A stretch of DNA of 64,000 nucleotides from assembly GCF_000474215.1 (NCBI RefSeq), contig NZ_BAUC01000013.1:26597-90596 (forward strand). The letters are read 5' to 3'. Origin of the DNA: Edwardsiella hoshinae NBRC 105699 = ATCC 33379 (lineage in GTDB: Bacteria; Pseudomonadota; Gammaproteobacteria; Enterobacterales; Enterobacteriaceae). The notes below the pieces were generated by a model. The model saw only the letters and a list, made by a program, of their open reading frames with translations, was not told the origin of the DNA and made no database searches. Made by a program: the position numbers and the translations under genes. Below, piece by piece: positions 9,179 through 18,406 of the stretch; the stretch's first letter is position 1, and every line of letters begins with the position of its first letter.

Positions 9179-10294
9179 TTAGGCTACGCGTAGCGTCAGA
9201 CGCAAATCGTCACCGACGCGCGTCACCTCGCTAAAACTCAACGACGGCGCGTCGCCCAGGCGCTCCAGCCCGGGTAAGTGACACAATCCTCGCGCCGCAT
9301 CGCCTAATAGCTTCGGCGCCAGATAGACAATTAATTCATCGACCACGCCGGCCTGCAACAACGCACCGGCCAGACGCGGGCCGGCTTCGACCCATACGCT
9401 GTTGATCTGCCGCTTACCCAATTGCATCATCAGCAGCACCAAATCCAAGCCGGCGCCATTACGCGGCAGCGCCAACTGGCTTACCGTCGCCGGCCAAACC
9501 TGCTCATCGGGCGTCTCGCGTACCAGCAAGGTCTCGCCCGGCTGAGTGATTAACCGATGGTGCGGCGTCACACGGTTATGGCTGTCGACGATCACTCGCA
9601 GCGGCTGGCGTAGCCATGCTCGCGGATAATGACGCTGCGTCTCCTCATCCAGCTCATCCCAGCGTACCGTCAGCGACGGATCATCGGCCAGCACCGTGGC
9701 GCTACTGCTTAAGATGGCTGAGCTCTGTGCCCGATAGCGCTGTACATCGGCGCGGGCAGCAGCGGCGGTGATCCACTGGCTTTCTCCAGAGGCCATGGCG
9801 GTGCGGCCATCGAGTGAAGCAGCCAATTTCAATTGGACATAAGGAAAACCGGTGCGCATGCGCTTCAAGAAACCTTGGTTGACCGCTTCGGCCTCGGCCA
9901 ACATCAGCCCATGGCGTACGTCGATGCCCGCCTGCTGCAAGCGATACAGTCCGCGCCCCGCCACGTGCGGATTGGGATCCTGCATCGCCGCCACCACCCG
10001 GCTGACACCGGCGGCGATCAACGCGTCGGCACAAGGCGGGGTACGGCCATGGTGGCTACACGGCTCCAGGGTTACATAAGCCGTTGCGCCCCGCGCACGT
10101 TCGCCGGCCATACGCAGCGCATGCACCTCGGCATGCGGCTCACCGGCACGCAGGTGGAACCCTTCGCCGACGATCTGTCCGTCACGCACCAGCACGCAAC
10201 CGACGTTGGGATTCGGAGTAGTGGTAAAACGACCGCGGCGCGCCAGCTCGAAAGCGCGCGCCAGGTAAAATTCATCAGGATGGCTAGCCGACAT
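9179..10294 (-). CDS. ribD: Bifunctional diaminohydroxyphosphoribosylaminopyrimidine deaminase/reductase
   Basis: A 371-residue two-domain enzyme for riboflavin steps 2 and 3. The N-terminal zinc cytidine-deaminase-like domain carries HAEVHAL (catalytic His-Ala-Glu) and PCSHHGRTPPC (two zinc Cys) at about residues 53-90. The C-terminal NADPH reductase domain starts near LKLAASLDGRTA and includes VWVEAGPRLAGALL. It starts at ATG 10294, 26 bp after nrdR, in the nrdR-ribD-ribH-nusB operon order. Length is normal for the family (E. coli 367). Confidence 0.96.
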   Translation of the reverse strand: MSASHPDEFYLARAFELARRGRFTTTPNPNVGCVLVRDGQIVGEGFHLRAGEPHAEVHALRMAGERARGATAYVTLEPCSHHGRTPPCADALIAAGVSRVVAAMQDPNPHVAGRGLYRLQQAGIDVRHGLMLAEAEAVNQGFLKRMRTGFPYVQLKLAASLDGRTAMASGESQWITAAAARADVQRYRAQSSAILSSSATVLADDPSLTVRWDELDEETQRHYPRAWLRQPLRVIVDSHNRVTPHHRLITQPGETLLVRETPDEQVWPATVSQLALPRNGAGLDLVLLMMQLGKRQINSVWVEAGPRLAGALLQAGVVDELIVYLAPKLLGDAARGLCHLPGLERLGDAPSLSFSEVTRVGDDLRLTLRVA

Positions 10295-10320
10295 CGTTAC
10301 GATCTCCTGCGCGCGCGGCG

Positions 10321-10770
10321 CTACTCCTGCAAACGGGCGATCTCTTCGCCGAATTCGCGTACATCCTCAAAACTGCGGTAGACGGAGGCAAAACGGATAT
10401 AGGCGACCTTATCGAGCCGCTTCAGCGCATCCATCACCAGGTTGCCGACCATCTTCGTCGGCACTTCGCGCTCGCCAGTCGCGCGCAACTGCGATTTAAT
10501 CTGACTGATGGCCATTTCGACATCGTCAGAGTTAACCGGACGCTTCTCCAGCGCCTTCAGCATACCGCTACGCAGCTTATCTTCGTTAAAGGGCTCCCGC
10601 ACACCGTTGCTCTTGACCACGCGAGGCATGACCAACTCGGCCACCTCAAAGGTGGTGAAACGCTCGTTACAAACCAGACACTGACGGCGGCGGCGTACCT
10701 GTGAGCCATCGCCCACCAGACGTGAATCGATGACTTTGGTATCGACGGCGGAACAAAACGGACAGTGCAT
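10321..10770 (-). CDS. nrdR: Transcriptional repressor NrdR
   Basis: A 149-residue ribonucleotide-reductase regulator. The N-terminal zinc ribbon has CPFC and CLVC (residues 3-6 and 31-34) with the Arg-rich VRRRRQ between, followed by an ATP-cone ([18 protein letters not shown]). It senses ATP/dATP and represses nrd operons. The frame is open about 71 codons further upstream, but the family N-terminus MHCPFC begins at ATG 10770 behind AGGAAGAG, so that start is certain in practice. It leads the riboflavin/nusB operon. Confidence 0.97.
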   Translation of the reverse strand: MHCPFCSAVDTKVIDSRLVGDGSQVRRRRQCLVCNERFTTFEVAELVMPRVVKSNGVREPFNEDKLRSGMLKALEKRPVNSDDVEMAISQIKSQLRATGEREVPTKMVGNLVMDALKRLDKVAYIRFASVYRSFEDVREFGEEIARLQE

Positions 10771-11131
10771 AACTCTTCCTGAACAGCTTCGGGGTCGCCA
10801 TAGTGTACCCTCAACGCCGCTGACAACAAAGGGAGAGGGCCCTTCGTTTGCAGAGAAAATCACACCAGCGAACGATAAAACACATATTTTGCCCGCGATA
10901 TCACCAAACTCGCAGACAACGGTGCAAGGAATATCCCACCTCGGCCAAGCGAGGGAAAAGAGCCGACTGTCCCTGCGCGCCATGCGTCATATTCACTCCC
11001 ATGAATATTCTTTTTATTCACATATAAATAAAAAAGTTCCCCAACCAAAATCGATTAATTATTGAGCAATAATTCACATCTTTGCGGCGGCGCCGAATTT
11101 TATAATAGTAAAAAAAGGAGATCGTTTATTT
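10771..11131. other. Divergent control region between nrdR and the C-S lyase gene
   Basis: A 361-bp gap between divergent genes. The half nearer 11132 is AT-rich and ends in AAGGAG 11 bases before the next ATG. E. coli carries yajD-tsx-yajI between nrdR and secF; here that place is taken by 11132-24201. I see no RNA gene or clear operator. Confidence 0.5.
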
Positions 11132-12316
11132 ATGGAACGGAATACATTTATAGAAAAATACTTTACGCCGCGTCGGCATACCGACAGCGTAAAATGGGAT
11201 GGGTTACAGGAGAAGTTCGGCGATGGCGATCTGCTCGCCATGTGGGTCGCCGATATGGACTTTCGCTCCCCTGATGCCGTCATCGATGCCCTCCTTCAGC
11301 GGGTACAACACGGCGTATTCGGCTACGGCCAAATACCGGAAGCCTACTTCCACGCGTTTATACAGTGGCAGCAGCAACGGCATGGCTACGCTATCCAGCG
11401 TTCATGGCTGCGTTATACGCCCGGCGTCGTCACAGGCCTGTACTGGGTGATTAATGCTTTCACCCGCCCCGGCGATGCCGTGATGGTCAATACGCCAGTG
11501 TACTATCCGTTTTTACAGGCCATCCGCGACTGCGGACGTACGCTGATCACCTCTGATCTCATTAATCATCAAGGCTATTACCGCATGGACTTCGCCGATA
11601 TGGCGGAAAAAATCGCCGCGCATCGAGTCCGGCTATTTATCCTCTGCTCGCCGCATAACCCGGTAGGACGCGTCTGGCAAGAACAAGAACTTGCGCAACT
11701 GCTGGCACTGTGCGCTCAACATAATGTGTTAGTCATCTCTGATGAGATCCACCAGGATCTGGTGATCGAGGGTCAGCATCGTCCGAGTGCCACGGTTGAG
11801 GCGGGCGCGTTCCGCTCACGCATTCTCACCTTCACCGCCGCCTCCAAGACCTTCAATCTGGCCGGGCTAAAGAACGCATTTCTCATCGTTGAGTCCCCCA
11901 CGTTGCAGGAAACCTTTGATGATTATGCCGGACGCGTAGTCCATACCACCAACGGCGGCCTACTAGGCTACTATGCTATCGCCGCCGCCTACCGTCACGG
12001 CGCTGACTGGCTGCGGCAGGTGCTGGCGCTCATTCGCGATAACTATCACTACATCGATGCCACCCTGCGCCAGGCGCTGCCCCTGATCCAAATTTCACCG
12101 TTACAGGGTACCTATCTAATGTGGATCGATCTGCGCGCCTACTGTAGCGACGACACGCTGCCGCAACTGATCCAGCAACAGGGGCGGCTCGCCGTCGACT
12201 ATGGCTCATGGTTCGGCGACGCAGGACGCGGTTTTATTCGCCTGAATATCGCCACGTCACCGGCGTATATTCGCCAGGCGGTCGACAATATCATCCAGGC
12301 ATTGAAGCCCGCCTAA
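11132..12316 (+). CDS. PatB/MalY-type PLP-dependent C-S lyase (aminotransferase fold)
   Basis: A 394-residue fold-type I PLP enzyme resembling MalY/PatB cystathionine beta-lyases, which release pyruvate, ammonia and a thiol from cystathionine-like amino acids. Marks are MWVADMDF near residue 38, the cofactor-contact segment SPHNPVGRVW, SDEIHQDLV, and TAASKTFNLAGLKNAF, whose Lys should be the Schiff-base residue. A conserved Arg occurs in FIRLNIA near the C-terminus. It starts at ATG 11132 with AAGGAG 11 bases upstream. The next gene on the same strand, 164 bp on, is an amino-acid permease, suggesting uptake and cleavage of a sulfur amino acid; that link is inference. MalY's regulatory contact with MalT cannot be judged here. 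Confidence 0.85.
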   Translation: MERNTFIEKYFTPRRHTDSVKWDGLQEKFGDGDLLAMWVADMDFRSPDAVIDALLQRVQHGVFGYGQIPEAYFHAFIQWQQQRHGYAIQRSWLRYTPGVVTGLYWVINAFTRPGDAVMVNTPVYYPFLQAIRDCGRTLITSDLINHQGYYRMDFADMAEKIAAHRVRLFILCSPHNPVGRVWQEQELAQLLALCAQHNVLVISDEIHQDLVIEGQHRPSATVEAGAFRSRILTFTAASKTFNLAGLKNAFLIVESPTLQETFDDYAGRVVHTTNGGLLGYYAIAAAYRHGADWLRQVLALIRDNYHYIDATLRQALPLIQISPLQGTYLMWIDLRAYCSDDTLPQLIQQQGRLAVDYGSWFGDAGRGFIRLNIATSPAYIRQAVDNIIQALKPA

Positions 12317-12480
12317 TACTTTCCGCTACCGCGTGCGCCGCTACCACGCGGTGCGGAGCTCGTATCAAGCATAACAGGAGTCAGAATAGCCGTGTCATTC
12401 CTCCTCCCATGACACTGAACCACCGCGCTGAGCCATCCCTGGTATAGCGTCACGGTTCGCCTACGCAAGGGACTGACATT

Positions 12481-13809
12481 ATGAGTACCAAAGAGCTAAA
12501 ACGGGTATTAGGTCGCGCCGACTTGATGGGGATCGCCGTCGGACAGATTATCGGCGCCGGGATTATGTCATTAACCGGTGTCGCCATCGCCATGACCGGA
12601 CGCTCGGCCAATTTTGCCTTTCTCATATCCACTCTCTTTGTCATCGCGGCAGCCATTCCACTCGTCTTCGTCAACAGCTGCCTACGCCTGCGCGGCGGCT
12701 TCTATACCCAGACCAGCATTTTCATCGGCGCTAAATGGTCTGGACTGTATATCATCCAATACGCCATCGGCTGTATCTCCATCTCGCTGTTTACTATCTC
12801 ACTGGCACAGTATCTCCACCCTTTTCTGCCTATCGTCAGTGAAAAAAGTCTCGCCATCGGTGTACTGACACTGTTCTTCATCATCAACTATTTTGGCGTA
12901 GCCAACGCCGCCCGGGTGCAAAAGCTGATGGTGCTGTGTCTGATTAGCGCGTTACTCCTGTTTACCCTGTTCGGCCTATTTAAAATCCAGCCAGGCTTCT
13001 TCAGCGCCCCCGACTTTCTCACCCACGGCATGATCGGCATGCTGCAAACGGCGGCACTGCTGGTCTTCGCCACCGGAGGTGCCGAAGTGATCGTCGATGT
13101 CAGCGGCGAGGCCAAGAATCCCAAACGGGACATTCCACTGGTGATCATCATCTCTACACTGGCTGTGGCTCTGCTCTATGCCCTGCTATGCAGCGTGGCC
13201 GCCGGTGTCCTCCCGGTCGCAGAGGTCGCCGACAAGTCACTCCTCTTGGTTGCCGAAACGATCATGCCACGCCCCCTGTTCATCTACTTTGTCATCTGCG
13301 GCGCCATTTTCGCCCTAGCCACGACCCTGAATGCCAAAATCAGTACCTGCACCAAGCCGATTCTACAGGCCTGTGACGATGGTTGGTTTCCCCGGCGATT
13401 GGCCTATCTGCACCCTCGCTATAAAACGCCGGTCTATCTGCTGATGATTTTCTACCTGATTGGACTAATCCCCATCCTGTTTGACTTTAGTATGAGTACC
13501 ATCGCCAGCAGCGTGGTGCTGCTGGCCTACAGCTTTAAGATCGTTCTCGCCTATAAGGTCCTGGACTTACCCCGATTGTTTCCCCAGCAGTATGCCCAGT
13601 CACCCTATCGCGTCTCTCCACTGGCCCTGAAGTGCCTGCTTGCCTTCTCTATGGCGGGCACCGCCTTTCAATGCTATCTGCTGGCAAGCCGCGCCAGCGC
13701 CATTCAGCTATGCGGTTTGCTCAGCGTAATCGTCCTTGGTTTTCTGTATGTCAGTTGGCACTACCCCCATATTGCCAACAGCATCGAGGAGAGCCATGAG
13801 AGCGAATAA
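12481..13809 (+). CDS. APC-superfamily amino-acid permease
   Basis: A 442-residue membrane protein with about 12 hydrophobic helices. The N-terminus has the APC TM1 signature VGQIIGAGIMSLTG, and TM6 carries ATGGAEVIVDVSGEAKNPKRDIP, the usual glycine-rich and SxEAxNPxRxxP motif. It starts at ATG 12481 with AAGGGA upstream. It follows the C-S lyase gene and precedes an OYE-type reductase gene by 72 bp. Substrate is unknown. Co-location suggests a sulfur-containing or other amino acid, though it might instead supply the reductase cluster downstream. Confidence 0.8.
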   Translation: MSTKELKRVLGRADLMGIAVGQIIGAGIMSLTGVAIAMTGRSANFAFLISTLFVIAAAIPLVFVNSCLRLRGGFYTQTSIFIGAKWSGLYIIQYAIGCISISLFTISLAQYLHPFLPIVSEKSLAIGVLTLFFIINYFGVANAARVQKLMVLCLISALLLFTLFGLFKIQPGFFSAPDFLTHGMIGMLQTAALLVFATGGAEVIVDVSGEAKNPKRDIPLVIIISTLAVALLYALLCSVAAGVLPVAEVADKSLLLVAETIMPRPLFIYFVICGAIFALATTLNAKISTCTKPILQACDDGWFPRRLAYLHPRYKTPVYLLMIFYLIGLIPILFDFSMSTIASSVVLLAYSFKIVLAYKVLDLPRLFPQQYAQSPYRVSPLALKCLLAFSMAGTAFQCYLLASRASAIQLCGLLSVIVLGFLYVSWHYPHIANSIEESHESE

Positions 13810-13881
13810 ATCACGCAATGATCGGACGCGACGCCATCGGTGCGTCACGGTTTCCTCCCGTCGTCCCTCTGGAGGGTTGCC

Positions 13882-15933
13882 ATGAAATACCCCTTGACCT
13901 TCTCCCCCTTGGCGTTAACAGCGCACTGTACGCTAAAAAACCGTCTGTTGAAGAGCGGCCAGTCCACTTGGCTATGGAATCAAGACGGTAGTGCCCAGAA
14001 TAGCCGCGCCGCCGATCTGTATGAACGCATCGCCCAAGGCGGCGCCGCTGCCATCATTCTCGGAGGGTGCGCCATCGAAGAGACCCCCGGGATCTACCTA
14101 GGACTCTGGGACGATAAATTTATTGCTGGCCTCCGCCATCTCGCCCACCGGGTGCAACGCCATGATTGTAAGCTCTTTGCCCAATTTCATCATTCAGGCC
14201 CGGCGGCCTGGCCACGCTTAGGCGCGCCGCCGATCTCGTCGTCGACCCTGAACATCGATGAAATCCCGATGAAACCGCCCTTGGCCAATCCCTGCCAGGG
14301 AATGACTCGCCAGCAGATCCGCCAGAAGCAACAACAGATCGTCGACGCCTGTGTCCGCGCCGATCGCGCAGGCCTAGACGGCATGGAGATCCATGCCGCC
14401 CATGGTTACCTGCTGAATAGTTTTCTCAGCCGGGTATGGAATCGACGCGATGATGAATATGGCTGCCAAAACGTGGAAAACCGCACCCGTATCGTGCGTG
14501 AAATTCTGTACGCCGCCCGCCAACGCTGCCGCCCTGAGTTCGTACTGGGCGTACGCATCAACGGACGCGAATACGGTGCCGCAGGTGCCATTACCATTAC
14601 AGAAGCGATGGAGAATGCCGTCGCGCTGGAACAGGCTGGCGCCCAATTTATCAACGTTGCAGGCTACGGCTATGGCAATGCGCCTTTTCGTTACTGTCCC
14701 GATTACTTCCCCTATCCGGAGCCCGATGACTTTATGCTGCCCTACATGGCCAGTTGGCATGACAAAGGGCTGTGGACCGACTCTGCACGCCAGATCCGAA
14801 AAGTGGTGAACGTCGCGGTGATCACCGCAGGAAGAATGGACGAAGATCGGGCGGAGCGTATCCTGCGTGACGGCGATGCGGATCTGATTGGCCTCGGCCG
14901 CACGCTGTGGGCTGACCCCGACTTTCCACGCAAAGTCCTGCAAGGACACCCCGAAGACATCATGCGCTGTACCCGCTGCGCCAGTTGCGAAGATCCGGTC
15001 ACCCAGCCGCGCATCTGTCGCGTTAATCCTTCGTTGGGACGCGAGCGCGAACTAGCAATCCTCCCCGCGCCGCACCCCAAACGCATCATGGTGATCGGCG
15101 CTGGCCCGGCTGGTATGGAAGCCGCCCGGGTGGCGGCATTACGTGGTCACCGGGTGACGCTGTACGACCGCGCCCCTGTCCTCGGTGGACGGCTCCGCCT
15201 GGCGGCGATGATAAAAGGGTGCGATGTGGAAAATGTCCTCCCCATTTATGACTGGCTCACGACCCAATTGGCCAAGTCTACGGTGACGCTACGTCTGCGT
15301 ACGGAAGTCACGCCGGAACGGGTACAGCGCGAGCAGCCCGATGCCATCGTGCTGGCTAGCAGTGGCGAGTATCCGCTGCCTGCAATTTCCGGTATTGACC
15401 TGCCCCATGTGTTGAGCATCAAACAGCTTGCCAAGCGGGCCATGCTCCCCTTACGCCTGCTCGGCCCCCAGCTATTGGAACGCCTAACCCACTTCTACTT
15501 ACCGGTAGGGAAGCGGGTGGTGGTGCTCGGCGGGCAGATAGAGGGATTACAAGGCGCCGTATTCCTACGTAAACGCGGACGTTCGGTCACCGTGGTAGAG
15601 TCCGGCGCACAGGTGGGCAACGGGATCCCGGAACGCTATCTACAGCGTTTACTGCCGTGGCTACAACGTAACGCGGTCACGCTACTCACAGAAACGCGCG
15701 TCTTGTCAATCCAGCGCCATCAGGTCATCGTATGTGACCAGTTGGGACAACGCCACACCCTCCCCTGTGATACGGTCATGGTGCTAATGCCTCAAGTACC
15801 GGCTCGGGATCTGGCGGAGGCCCTCTCTCCCCATGTCGCGGAACTGCATCAGATTGGCTCGGCGTTAGGCGCGGAAAACGGGTTACTGAAGCATGCTTTA
15901 CTTGATGGACGGCGTATCGGTTGCACCTTGTGA
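13882..15933 (+). CDS. Old-yellow-enzyme-type NADH:flavin oxidoreductase fused to FAD/NAD(P) domain (copy 1)
   Basis: 683 residues in the architecture of 2,4-dienoyl-CoA reductase, trimethylamine dehydrogenase and BaiCD/BaiH: FMN TIM barrel (about 1-360), 4Fe-4S ligands C363, C366, C369 and C379, then an FAD/NAD(P) module beginning VIGAGPAGMEAARVAA (about 404-420) with a second nucleotide motif at VVVLGGQIEG (547-555). The barrel has EIHAAHGYLLNSFLSRVWNRRDDEYG, the substrate/FMN region of enoate reductases. It starts at ATG 13882 with GGAGG 6 bases upstream; an upstream in-frame ATG at 13840 lacks this. Likely reaction: NAD(P)H-dependent reduction, or the reverse, of a conjugated C=C. Substrate is not readable. 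It converges on its paralogue, 39 bp apart. Confidence 0.85.
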   Translation: MKYPLTFSPLALTAHCTLKNRLLKSGQSTWLWNQDGSAQNSRAADLYERIAQGGAAAIILGGCAIEETPGIYLGLWDDKFIAGLRHLAHRVQRHDCKLFAQFHHSGPAAWPRLGAPPISSSTLNIDEIPMKPPLANPCQGMTRQQIRQKQQQIVDACVRADRAGLDGMEIHAAHGYLLNSFLSRVWNRRDDEYGCQNVENRTRIVREILYAARQRCRPEFVLGVRINGREYGAAGAITITEAMENAVALEQAGAQFINVAGYGYGNAPFRYCPDYFPYPEPDDFMLPYMASWHDKGLWTDSARQIRKVVNVAVITAGRMDEDRAERILRDGDADLIGLGRTLWADPDFPRKVLQGHPEDIMRCTRCASCEDPVTQPRICRVNPSLGRERELAILPAPHPKRIMVIGAGPAGMEAARVAALRGHRVTLYDRAPVLGGRLRLAAMIKGCDVENVLPIYDWLTTQLAKSTVTLRLRTEVTPERVQREQPDAIVLASSGEYPLPAISGIDLPHVLSIKQLAKRAMLPLRLLGPQLLERLTHFYLPVGKRVVVLGGQIEGLQGAVFLRKRGRSVTVVESGAQVGNGIPERYLQRLLPWLQRNAVTLLTETRVLSIQRHQVIVCDQLGQRHTLPCDTVMVLMPQVPARDLAEALSPHVAELHQIGSALGAENGLLKHALLDGRRIGCTL

Positions 15934-15972
15934 GCACTAGGTGCCCAGGTACAACGGGCCGTGCTGCCATAC

Positions 15973-18039
15973 TTACAGCCGCACACCGACCTCGCGTCCC
16001 TGAGCGAGAGCATCAACGATTAGGCTGTGCCGAGCGCCGTTCACTGAACCGATCGTATGCACTTCCATCCCGCGGTTGCGCAGGGCATCGGCCAGTTCGG
16101 TTGCCGGGCTCTGCCGGGTCAGCACCAGTACCGAGTGACAGGGCTCGCAGCGGGCTATGCCCGCCTCCGTGACAATATGTACGCCTTGTCGGTCGATACG
16201 CTGCCAGCGGACACCAGTGCACAAGCTGACCCGTGGGTGCTGCCGCAGCCAAGCCAGCGCACGCTCCCGATAACGGGGCGGAATGCCCTCCCCCAGTTGC
16301 GCCGAGGGCTCCAATACGGTGACGCGCTTGCCGCGCTTAGCCAGAAAGATCGCCCCCTGAATGCCCTCGATCTGCCCGCCAAGAATCACGATGCGCCTTC
16401 CCAATGGCAAGGCGATCCGAGTCAGCCGATTGAGCAAGTCTGGGCCAAACACGCGCAGCGACCAGGCGGCTAGACGCGACAGTGATTTAATGCCCTTAAC
16501 ATTCCAGCGCTGGATCCCGGGAATAGCTGGCAACGCATAGTTACCGCCAGTGGCTACCACGACGACATCGGGCTGCACGGCCAGCACATCCTCAATCCCC
16601 ATCGGACGGTTCAAACGGATATCAATACCGGTCCCATTGGCGACCTGATACGTCAGATACTCTAATAATGGGTGGACATCTTCGACCTCGCGCCCCTTGA
16701 TCATCGACGCTAACCATAACCGCCCGCCAAGGCGCGACGCCGCGTCACACAACGTCACCTGATGGCCGCGTAACGCCGCCACGCGGGCGGCTTCCATACC
16801 AGCCGGGCCAGCGCCGATCACCAGAATATGCCGAGGCAACACCGCCGGCTGAATAGCCAGCTCACGTTCCCGCCCCAGCGCTGGATTCACTCGACAGCGC
16901 CGCGCGGCCCGCGGCGGATCCTCACAGGTCGCGCAGCGGTTACAACGCACAATATCTCGCTCCCGTCCTGCGCGCAGCTTATTAGGAAACGCCGGATCGG
17001 CCCATAGCATGCGGCCATAGGCGATGATATCCGCCTTCCCTGCCCGTAGCAGTCGCTCCCCGCGCTGTTCATCCATGCATCCTACCGCCACCACCGGAAT
17101 CGCGACATGCGGCTTGATCGCCGCCGCCGCGAAGGCATAGAGTCCGTCCTGAGCATAACGCGTCATATAGGGGCGCATCGCCGCTTCCGGCTCCGGGTAG
17201 GGGAAATAGTCCGGTACATAGGTCATCGGCAACGGGCCAAACCCATAGCCACTCACACTGATATAACAGGCGCCCGCTCGCTCTAAGGTTTGCGCTATCT
17301 GGATCGATTCTTCCAGCGTCATCGCCCCCTGTGCCATAAACTCCTCACCGTTGATGCGTACGCCGACCGGAAACGCCTCGCCTAACCGCGCCTTGATGCC
17401 CCGGATTATCTCCACCATCAAACGCGTACGGTTCTCAATGCTTTGGCTACCATACTCATCGTCGCGCCGGTTCCATACCCGACTCAAAAAGCTCTGCAAA
17501 AAGTAGCCGTGGGCGCCATGTACCTCGACCCCATCAAACCCCGCTTGATAGGCGCGCACCGCCGCCGCGATATAACGCTCACGATGCATGGCGATCTCAT
17601 CGCGGGTCACGCCGCGGGTGGCGTGCAGATAGGGGGCGGGCGATGGTAGCTCGGCCTGCTCCAGCGTGGCGGCAGCAAAGGGGCGGCCCCCGTGTTCATC
17701 ACTGGGCGCGGAGGGGCCAGTGTGATGGAACTGGCAGAATACGACGCAGTCGTGGCGATGCAGCGCCGTCACCAACCGTCGCATTCCGGCGATATACCGA
17801 TCGTCGAATAGCGCACCATAGATCCCGCCGGGATGGGCCGGATACCACAAGATCCCGGCGATCACGATCATCCCCGCGCCGCCCTGCGCAATGCTTTCAT
17901 AGAAATCCACCACCCGATCGCTCATCGCATACTCTGCCCCCCAATACATCGTGGACTGCGGTGACTTCATGATGCGGTTTTTCAGCGACAGTGTGGGCGT
18001 TAACGCCAGCGGTGAGAACAGATGTGTGTATTTGACCAT
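15973..18039 (-). CDS. Old-yellow-enzyme-type NADH:flavin oxidoreductase fused to FAD/NAD(P) domain (copy 2)
   Basis: 688 residues, clearly paralogous to the product of 13882-15933. Shared blocks include FLSRVWNRRDDEYG, PDYFPYPEP, CRVNPALGRERELAI and IGAGPAGMEAARVAALRGH. Fe-S ligands are C366, C369, C372 and C382 (CxxCxxC-x9-C); the HGAHGYF active-site segment is at about 174-180. It starts at ATG 18039. A -24/-12 promoter lies 74-89 bp upstream on this strand, divergent from the SDR operon. Paired OYE-type enzymes of this size act on opposite stereoisomers in bile-acid dehydroxylation (BaiCD/BaiH); here stereo-complementary roles are only a hypothesis. Oxygen sensitivity is expected from the cluster. 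Confidence 0.85.
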   Translation of the reverse strand: MVKYTHLFSPLALTPTLSLKNRIMKSPQSTMYWGAEYAMSDRVVDFYESIAQGGAGMIVIAGILWYPAHPGGIYGALFDDRYIAGMRRLVTALHRHDCVVFCQFHHTGPSAPSDEHGGRPFAAATLEQAELPSPAPYLHATRGVTRDEIAMHRERYIAAAVRAYQAGFDGVEVHGAHGYFLQSFLSRVWNRRDDEYGSQSIENRTRLMVEIIRGIKARLGEAFPVGVRINGEEFMAQGAMTLEESIQIAQTLERAGACYISVSGYGFGPLPMTYVPDYFPYPEPEAAMRPYMTRYAQDGLYAFAAAAIKPHVAIPVVAVGCMDEQRGERLLRAGKADIIAYGRMLWADPAFPNKLRAGRERDIVRCNRCATCEDPPRAARRCRVNPALGRERELAIQPAVLPRHILVIGAGPAGMEAARVAALRGHQVTLCDAASRLGGRLWLASMIKGREVEDVHPLLEYLTYQVANGTGIDIRLNRPMGIEDVLAVQPDVVVVATGGNYALPAIPGIQRWNVKGIKSLSRLAAWSLRVFGPDLLNRLTRIALPLGRRIVILGGQIEGIQGAIFLAKRGKRVTVLEPSAQLGEGIPPRYRERALAWLRQHPRVSLCTGVRWQRIDRQGVHIVTEAGIARCEPCHSVLVLTRQSPATELADALRNRGMEVHTIGSVNGARHSLIVDALAQGREVGVRL

Positions 18040-18112
18040 GAAACTCCCCTTACGCTAAACAGCGGGCGATATGAGTGCCGCCCGGCTGGAGGACGGCGGG
18101 CGATAGGACAAA

Positions 18113-18128
18113 TGCAAGATGTACGCCA
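18113..18128 (-). promoter_or_regulatory. Sigma-54 (-24/-12) promoter for the copy-2 reductase
   Basis: Minus-strand TGGCGTACATCTTGCA: the invariant GG and GC are 10 bp apart, TGGC and TTGCA match the consensus TGGCAC-N5-TTGCA. It lies 74 bp before ATG 18039 and faces away from the plus-strand -24/-12 site at 18316. Confidence 0.65.
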
Positions 18129-18218
18129 CGCCAACGCCGCGGCGCCCCCCTGCACGCTCACCCCACTGCCTCGCGCTGTCAACGCTCAAAGCGTCGCGTT
18201 TTGACCTCGCCCCGCGCG

Positions 18219-18245
18219 ACAAATCTGGACGTTTGTAGACATACA
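18219..18245. promoter_or_regulatory. Candidate activator-binding dyads between two sigma-54 promoters
   Basis: Two overlapping inverted repeats: ACAAA-N8-TTTGT (18219-18236) and TGTA-N4-TACA (18234-18245). They sit about 105-125 bp upstream of both predicted sigma-54 start sites, the distance expected of an enhancer. The activator encoded at 22780-24201 is the likely binder. Location and symmetry are seen; function is inferred. Confidence 0.5.
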
Positions 18246-18315
18246 GACTAAAAACGCGCGCTCCTCTGCGAGACGCCCTCACCGCTGGGTGCGGCGCTGC
18301 ACATCGCCGTCCGAC

Positions 18316-18331
18316 TGGTACAAACCTTGCT
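18316..18331 (+). promoter_or_regulatory. Sigma-54 (-24/-12) promoter for the SDR/EthD/MFS operon
   Basis: TGGTACAAACCTTGCT matches TGGCAC-N5-TTGCW with one change in the -24 half and exact 10-bp GG-GC spacing. It ends 75 bp before ATG 18407, the first gene of the operon. Confidence 0.72.
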
Positions 18332-18406
18332 TACCGTGTAAGACGGGGTTCACAGCGGTGCACACGTGCCGCCGGGATGCCGTGCTTACCGCACTGGAGG
18401 TGTGCT

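Noticed and set aside
10771..10983. N-terminal extension of NrdR by 71 residues
   Set aside because: The family begins MHCPFC and a good Shine-Dalgarno precedes ATG 10770. The extension lies in the promoter region.
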